A stretch of DNA of 10,847 nucleotides from an uncultured Oscillospiraceae bacterium. GTDB lineage: Bacteria; Bacillota; Clostridia; Oscillospirales; Oscillospiraceae. The notes below the pieces were generated by a model. The model had not been told where the DNA came from. It did no database searches and saw nothing but the letters and a program-made list of their open reading frames with translations. The DNA lies in the NCBI GenBank assembly GCA_900763965.1, contig CAAFMG010000084.1, positions 1 to 10,847 on the forward strand. The letters run 5' to 3'. Each line of letters starts with the position of its first letter. The stretch's first letter is position 1. Shown here in pieces: positions 7,277 to 10,847 of the stretch. A program made the position numbers and the translations under genes.

Positions 7277-7630
7277 ATGACTTTTGTGTGTTACCCCAAA
7301 TGCACCACCTGCCAGAAGGCAAAAAAGTGGCTGGATGAAAATCAGATCCCCTATGTGCTCCGGGACATCAAAACGGAGAATCCCACCTATGCCGAGCTGG
7401 CAGCCTGGCTTGACCGCAGCGGTCTGCCGCCGAAAAAATTCTTTAATACCAGCGGACTGCTGTACAAGTCCATGGCCTTGAAGGACAAGCTGCCCAACAT
7501 GACCCGGGAGGAAATGCTGCGCCTGCTTGCCACCGACGGGATGCTGGTCAAGCGCCCCCTTCTGGTGGCGGAAGACTTTGTCCTGGTGGGCTTCAAGGAA
7601 GCCCAGTGGGAAGAAGCACTGAAAAAATAA
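7277..7630 (+). CDS. ArsC/Spx-family thioredoxin-fold protein
   Basis: This 117-aa cytoplasmic protein starts with the ArsC/Spx pattern FVCYPKCTTCQKAKKWL. It has a CxxC (C9, C12) after strand 1, then FFNTSGLLYK and LVKRPLLV with the conserved basic residue of the family, and ends in the family's usual place (about 115-120 aa). Members are either glutaredoxin-linked arsenate reductases or the RNA-polymerase-binding thiol-stress regulator Spx/MgsR. The CxxC favours the Spx/YffB-like side, but the function is not decided by sequence, and there is no ars operon around it. The ATG at 7277 follows GGAGG at 7264-7268, only 8 bp beyond the right end of the MITE-like element. In-frame upstream codons from 7079 fall inside that element and have no ribosome site. 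A long hairpin follows the stop codon. Confidence 0.88.
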   Translation: MTFVCYPKCTTCQKAKKWLDENQIPYVLRDIKTENPTYAELAAWLDRSGLPPKKFFNTSGLLYKSMALKDKLPNMTREEMLRLLATDGMLVKRPLLVAEDFVLVGFKEAQWEEALKK

Positions 7631-7683
7631 ACCATACCTGGGATCCTTTGGAAAATAGCGGATCTCCGGAAGACAGAAATACC

Positions 7684-7731
7684 AAAGGAGCGAACTGACC
7701 GGACCCGGTCAGTTCGCTCCTTTGCGTTTGG
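7684..7731 (+). terminator. very long perfect hairpin, probable terminator of the ArsC/Spx gene
   Basis: The 19 bases at 7684-7702 pair perfectly with 7705-7723 (the outer end AAAGGAGCGAACTGACC returns as GGTCAGTTCGCTCCTTT), leaving two loop bases. It would open to a small loop in practice. The downstream tract (TTTGCGTTTG) is only moderately T-rich, so termination is likely but the structure is unusually long for the purpose. It starts 53 bp after the stop codon. Confidence 0.75.
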
Positions 7732-7744
7732 GGAAGGGGCATGG

Positions 7745-7773
7745 TTGCGGGATAGCTGGAGCGGTGATAGAAT
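7745..7773 (+). promoter_or_regulatory. sigma-A-type promoter with extended -10, ECF sigma operon
   Basis: TTGCGG (7745-7750) and TAGAAT (7768-7773) are spaced 17 bp apart, with TG one base before the -10 (TGATAGAAT). It would give a basal transcript starting near 7780, about 100 nt before the sigma gene, independent of the ECF-type promoter downstream. Confidence 0.5.
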
Positions 7774-7795
7774 AAATGGGATCCTTTTGTCAAGT

Positions 7796-7817
7796 TCTGA
7801 GAAAAGTCTGAGAAAAG
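7796..7817. repeat. perfect tandem repeat, 2 x 11 bp
   Basis: TCTGAGAAAAG occurs twice back to back (7796-7806 and 7807-7817), so identical faces repeat about every helical turn. The pair ends 11 bp before the -35 of the ECF-type promoter, where an activator or repressor could bind as a tandem dimer. No known regulator site was recognised. Confidence 0.6.
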
Positions 7818-7828
7818 TTTCCAATCCA

Positions 7829-7857
7829 TGAAACATTTTGGGATCATCACGCGTGTT
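7829..7857 (+). promoter_or_regulatory. ECF-type autoregulatory promoter
   Basis: TGAAACATTTT at 7829-7839 has the TGAAAC -35 core used by many Bacillota ECF sigma factors (sigma-W class), and CGTGTT at 7852-7857 lies 17 bp beyond TGAAAC as a matching CGT-type -10. Transcription would start around 7863-7866, close before the SD of the sigma gene. This is the expected layout for a sigma factor that drives its own operon. Recognition by this particular sigma is inferred. Confidence 0.6.
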
Positions 7858-7864
7858 GTATATG

Positions 7865-7871
7865 AAAGGAG
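7865..7871 (+). promoter_or_regulatory. ribosome binding site that fixes the sigma gene start at TTG
   Basis: AAAGGAG lies 8 bp before the TTG at 7880. The in-frame ATG at 7862 is just upstream of this SD, has none of its own, and sits at or before the predicted ECF transcription start. Confidence 0.65.
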
Positions 7872-7879
7872 ATGATCGC

Positions 7880-8359
7880 TTGCAGGAAGCACGATTATCG
7901 CAGGCCATGGATCAACATGGCGATGCCGTATACCGCCTTGCTTTGTGCCGGTTGCAGAACACCCACGATGCGGAGGATGTCTATCAGGAAACATTTCTTC
8001 GTCTGTTCCTGGAGGATGCAGATGAATGGGATGCCGAGCACATGAAGGCATGGCTATTGCGTGTGGCAATGAATTTATGTCGGGATATCGGCCGAAAACG
8101 GAAAACCCGGAATTGGGTCTCCCTGGAGGAAGTGGCTGAAATTCCAGACGGGCGTACATCGGAATACACAGAGCTGTGGGATGCGGTAAACCGTCTGCCG
8201 GAAAAATACCGCATGGTATTTCATCTGCACTATGCCCAGTGGTGCAAGACAGAGGATATTGCCAAAATTCTGAAGATCCCGGCGGCAACTGTCCGGGTAC
8301 GCCTGTCCCGTGCCAGAACGATTTTGCGAAAGGAGCTGGAAACCTATGATTTATGCTGA
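7880..8359 (+). CDS. ECF-type RNA polymerase sigma factor
   Basis: This 159-aa sigma-70-family protein has only regions 2 and 4, as ECF factors do. Region 2 covers about residues 8-75: HGDAVYRLALCRL, then the core-binding AEDVYQETFLRLF and a basic RKRKTRNW. Region 4 covers about 95-155: LPEKYRMVFHLHYAQW, then the helix-turn-helix KTEDIAKILKIPAATVRVRL and SRARTILRKEL. It should direct RNA polymerase to TGAAAC...CGT-type promoters when released from its anti-sigma factor. The TTG start at 7880 is chosen for its AAAGGAG ribosome site; annotation from ATG 7862 would add six residues. Its 3' end overlaps the anti-sigma gene by 14 bp, so the two proteins are probably made in a fixed ratio. Two promoters lie upstream, one of ECF type, suggesting positive autoregulation. 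Confidence 0.92.
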   Translation: MQEARLSQAMDQHGDAVYRLALCRLQNTHDAEDVYQETFLRLFLEDADEWDAEHMKAWLLRVAMNLCRDIGRKRKTRNWVSLEEVAEIPDGRTSEYTELWDAVNRLPEKYRMVFHLHYAQWCKTEDIAKILKIPAATVRVRLSRARTILRKELETYDLC

Positions 8360-9359
8360 TTACCAGACCATCAACGAACAGATTCATGCACCGACCCATT
8401 TGAAGGAAGAAGTGCTTCAAAAAGCCAGAGCCATGCAGCGCAAGCCCTCCCGGACACTGCCCAAACTGCTGGCAGCGGCGGCCTTGGCAGCGGTGATTCC
8501 CTTATCGGTATTGGCAGTTGCCCAAATGCCGGGACTGCGGGAGTATCTAGCCCGATTTGGCATGGAAAACACCGAGGCGGTGGAGCAGCTGGTGGAGAAA
8601 AACCCCCAGGCAACGCCCCACAGCAATGATTTCGCAGACTACATCATCGAAGAAACCCTTTGTGACGGCAATGCGCTGTATGTAAGGGTAAAAATTTCCC
8701 CCAGAGACAGCAGCCATTTCCTGGTGCCCGATTACACCATGCTCTCAGACAGCATCCAGTCCTTGGAACTGGAGGGTCCGGCGGGGCAGACGGTGGGCGA
8801 ATACCTGAAATCCATCAAAAAGGAGCCTGTATTTGCCAGCGTGTGGCTGGGAACCAATGGTGAAGGGTCCCAAGGCTGGTGTGACCCCCAGGGCAACCTT
8901 TATTACTACATTACCGCACAGATGCCCGCAGATGGGCTCCTCCATGTATCCGGCACCGCCCAAACCATGCAGATGCGGGAGGCGTCCCGTGTCACCTTTG
9001 AATATGAAGTGGAAAACAAAGCCTCCGCTCAGGAAACCACGGCGAGCCGCTACGACCCCCGGATCACGGAATCCGGCATTGAAATGGACAATATTCAGGT
9101 GGAAGAAACAGAGCTTGGATATTATGTAACCTTCACTTGGCACAAGCTTTACGAGAATCGGTCCGTCAGCCTGAGCCTGACGGATGCATCCGGGGATTAC
9201 TTGCCCGGTTTGCCGACTTTCGGCAGCGGGCAGACCCTGAACGCCGATGGCAGCTATACCCAGACCCTTTCCGCACAAAAAACCGTGGGCATGGAAGATC
9301 TGTATTTTGTGATCCAGTGGGGACAGCCCTTTGGGCCGTACCCTGTTCTGGCAAAGTAA
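8346..9359 (+). CDS. membrane anti-sigma factor, DUF4179-like
   Basis: This 337-aa single-pass protein has a short cytoplasmic part (residues 1-38, including the HLKEEVLQKARAM helix) that probably holds the sigma factor. A basic patch and a membrane helix at about 39-59 follow. The extracellular domain of about 275 residues starts with a repeatedly charged stretch and a beta-rich portion (VEKNPQ..., then EETLCDGNALYVRVKISP). That order, and its place directly after an ECF gene, fit the DUF4179 anti-sigma type of Clostridia. It lacks the HxxxCxxC zinc-binding motif of ZAS anti-sigma factors, so release would have to occur by another route, such as proteolysis or ligand sensing. The ATG at 8346 follows AAAGGAG at 8329-8335, inside the sigma gene. 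The stop codon merges with the SD of the lipoprotein gene 13 bp downstream. Confidence 0.8.
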   Translation: MIYADYQTINEQIHAPTHLKEEVLQKARAMQRKPSRTLPKLLAAAALAAVIPLSVLAVAQMPGLREYLARFGMENTEAVEQLVEKNPQATPHSNDFADYIIEETLCDGNALYVRVKISPRDSSHFLVPDYTMLSDSIQSLELEGPAGQTVGEYLKSIKKEPVFASVWLGTNGEGSQGWCDPQGNLYYYITAQMPADGLLHVSGTAQTMQMREASRVTFEYEVENKASAQETTASRYDPRITESGIEMDNIQVEETELGYYVTFTWHKLYENRSVSLSLTDASGDYLPGLPTFGSGQTLNADGSYTQTLSAQKTVGMEDLYFVIQWGQPFGPYPVLAK

Positions 9360-9372
9360 GGAGGAATGAACC

Positions 9373-10503
9373 ATGAAAAAGCTATTGCCCATTTTGCTGG
9401 CTTGCTTGATGCTTTGGGGCTGTGGGGCAAAGGAAGTGCCTGCCCCCACTCAGGTGACAGCGGCAACGGAGGCAGCAGAAACCACCGTAGCAGCAGAACC
9501 CACAGAAACAGAACCAATTTCCGAGCATTTACAGCTTCAGCCCCTGGAAAATTACAAAGTAGATGCCGATGTCATTTCCTACGGGGTCACATCTGCCGCG
9601 CCTGTGGAAATGGCACCGCTGGGTCTGACGGCGGAGCAGCTGCTGTCCATCCTGATTCCGGAAGACACCTCCCAGCGGACGGTGGAAAATGAGGAATTCA
9701 GACGCATTGTGACCACGGAGCAGGGTAGCAGCCTGACATTTACGGATAGCTATTTCACGGCCTTCCGGGGAGGATATGAACATCAGGATTTGTGGGAAAT
9801 GGAAACCCTGCTGTCAGGCTGGGCCCAGGATCACCCGGAGGACGCAGTGCATCCCCTGGATTTTATGTCCCCGGAGGAGGCCCTTCAAAAGGCAAAGGAT
9901 GTATTGAAGCAGATGAATGTAGGCTATGAGCCGGTGGTGGATGTCTTTGCCGCCCTCACCGGCCCGGAGATCAACGCCTATCAGCAGGTATGCCTGGATG
10001 ACCCGATGTATACGGAATTTGGAAAATTCCACATGCTGCCTGAATTGACGGATGCCCATGATGCCTATTATCTCCGCTTTTCCTTTGCATTCAACGGCAT
10101 TCCCCTATCCAGCCCAGGTGTCATGAGCCACACCTACGGTGCGGTATTCGCCCCGGATGCGACCATGCTCATCACCCGAGAGGGCATTGCGTACTTTTCT
10201 TGCCTGGGTCTGCAAGCACTGAAATCCGTAGGGGAACCCCAGCCCCTGATCACGCCGGAGCAGGCCATTGCGGCCATGGGGAAGGTTGTGCAAAACCGCC
10301 TTTACCCACAGGAGTCCTATCGCACCACACGGCTGGAACTGGATTATCTGCCTTTGTATGCAGATGGAAAAACCACATTGATCCCCTATTGGGGCGTGGA
10401 AGTGCTGCATTCTTCATATCCAGATGACCTGCCGCCCCAATTCCGCCCCCACATCAGCGACTGGTTCAATGGCTTCACCGGTGCCTATTTTCTGGATGAG
10501 TGA
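9373..10503 (+). CDS. lipoprotein of unknown function in the ECF operon
   Basis: This 376-aa protein has a lipoprotein signal peptide: MKKLL, a hydrophobic core, and the lipobox LWGC with C17 as the lipidated residue. It should be anchored to the outer face of the cytoplasmic membrane. A Thr/Ala/Glu-rich linker (about 22-52) leads to a folded domain. Features there are a helix SPEEALQKAKDVLKQM near 165-180, a strand-rich YYLRFSFAFNGIPLSSPG near 235-255, and a helix ITPEQAIAAMGKVV near 295-310. The helix-strand pattern faintly recalls PepSY-like or other Clostridia lipoproteins, but I do not recognise the family. The ATG at 9373 follows TAAGGAGG (9357-9364), which contains the anti-sigma stop codon, so the gene is cotranscribed with the sigma and anti-sigma genes. 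It may be the effector or a co-sensor of that system. Confidence 0.82.
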   Translation: MKKLLPILLACLMLWGCGAKEVPAPTQVTAATEAAETTVAAEPTETEPISEHLQLQPLENYKVDADVISYGVTSAAPVEMAPLGLTAEQLLSILIPEDTSQRTVENEEFRRIVTTEQGSSLTFTDSYFTAFRGGYEHQDLWEMETLLSGWAQDHPEDAVHPLDFMSPEEALQKAKDVLKQMNVGYEPVVDVFAALTGPEINAYQQVCLDDPMYTEFGKFHMLPELTDAHDAYYLRFSFAFNGIPLSSPGVMSHTYGAVFAPDATMLITREGIAYFSCLGLQALKSVGEPQPLITPEQAIAAMGKVVQNRLYPQESYRTTRLELDYLPLYADGKTTLIPYWGVEVLHSSYPDDLPPQFRPHISDWFNGFTGAYFLDE

Positions 10504-10523
10504 TGGGTGACGAGAACGGGAAG

Positions 10524-10538
10524 CCCTGCTGTGCAGGG
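10524..10538 (+). other. small hairpin after the lipoprotein gene
   Basis: CCCTGC (10524-10529) and GCAGGG (10533-10538) form a perfect stem with a 3-nt loop, 20 bp after the stop codon and without a T tract. A larger imperfect fold (AAGGAT at 10544-10549 against ATCCTT farther on) follows. These may protect the transcript end or be chance structure. The rest of 10504-10672 shows nothing recognisable. Confidence 0.4.
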
Positions 10539-10672
10539 ATCTGAAGGATGGAAGCGCCTTTCGGCCGGTGGCAGAATCCTTTCATATGATTACTTCCTAT
10601 TAGGAACACTGTAAATACAAGGCTTTTCGGAGCCTACAAACCAGAAAAAATAATATTTGATCTATCACATTA

Positions 10673-10715
10673 CGCAAAAAGCCGTCCGGCATGAAAAACG
10701 GGCGGGTTTTTTGCG
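10673..10715 (+). terminator. intrinsic terminator of the ECF operon
   Basis: CCGTCCG (10682-10688) pairs with CGGGCGG (10699-10705; one G-U pair) around a 10-nt loop and is followed by GTTTTTTGCG. Flanking CGCAAAAA (10673-10680) and TTTTTTGCG can extend the stem. It lies 170 bp after the lipoprotein stop codon and 85 bp before the next gene. Confidence 0.85.
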
Positions 10716-10800
10716 TGGATAGACGGAAAGGAGGCACAAAAATAACTACAAAATTTTAGCGTTCAAATTTGTGCAACTTTAACGAAAAGGAGGATCGTAA

Positions 10801-10847
10801 ATGGCCGATGAAAAATTGAATACTGGCCCTGCGGAGAATATTTCCCC
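10801..10847 (+). CDS. start of an unidentified gene (cut by window end)
   Basis: ATG at 10801 opens a frame for 15 full codons (MADEKLNTGPAENIS) up to the window edge, preceded by the strong ribosome site AAAAGGAGG at 10785-10793, 7 bp away. The leader is AT-rich and starts after the terminator ending at 10715, so the gene has its own transcription unit. The visible residues are hydrophilic, with no signal peptide. The product cannot be named from so little. Confidence 0.7.
   Translation, partial: MADEKLNTGPAENIS

Noticed and set aside
7639..7789. Direct repeat TGGGATCCTTT at 7639-7649 and 7777-7787.
   Set aside because: Eleven bases, no third copy or flanking structure; too short to support an attachment site or mobile element.
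10604..10624. GGAACACTGTAAATAC as a second, degenerate end of the 7037-7255 element.
   Set aside because: Similarity needs several gaps and no matching inverted partner was found nearby; it is probably chance.

Overview
The window looks like a chromosomal stretch from a GC-rich, anaerobic Bacillota, most likely a gut Clostridia of the Oscillospiraceae/Ruminococcaceae type. This is an inference. It rests on a full-length fermentative AdhE, strong AAGGAGG-type Shine-Dalgarno (SD) sites, use of GTG and TTG starts, sigma-A-like promoters with extended -10 boxes, and an ECF sigma/DUF4179-like anti-sigma pair. All recognisable genes are on the + strand, and the long minus-strand open frames are shadows of them.

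Layout. (1) 1-3610: adhE (bifunctional acetaldehyde-CoA/alcohol dehydrogenase) sits behind a promoter overlapped and followed by two perfect inverted repeats. A small APH/choline-kinase-fold phosphotransferase follows after 15 bp, and then an intrinsic terminator. (2) 3667-6912: a probable operon with its own promoter and operator-like dyad, encoding a TetR-family regulator, an AI-2E/UPF0118 (PerM-like) membrane protein and a membrane-anchored two-HKD phospholipase D enzyme resembling ClsC/YmdC cardiolipin synthases. (3) 6913-7723: a good promoter, then a 219-bp MITE-like element with 19-bp terminal inverted repeats, then a short ArsC/Spx-family gene ending in a very long perfect hairpin. (4) 7745-10503: an ECF-type stress operon, apparently with both a housekeeping and an ECF-type promoter. 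It encodes an ECF sigma factor, a single-pass membrane anti-sigma factor overlapping it by 14 bp, and a lipoprotein of unknown function. (5) 10504-10847: non-coding DNA with hairpins and a terminator, then the first 15 codons of an unidentified gene.

How the parts may work together. Region 1 is fermentative redox disposal (acetyl-CoA to ethanol). Regions 2 and 4 both look like envelope modules: a TetR-controlled lipid/transport cassette, and a sigma/anti-sigma switch whose sensor and lipoprotein lie outside the membrane. No CRISPR array, phage gene, transposase, rRNA or tRNA was seen. The best candidates for something undescribed are the MITE-like element inside the probable leader of the ArsC/Spx gene, the twin dyads at adhE, the adhE-kinase pairing, and the uncharacterised lipoprotein of the ECF operon. 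None of these amounts to a demonstrated new system.
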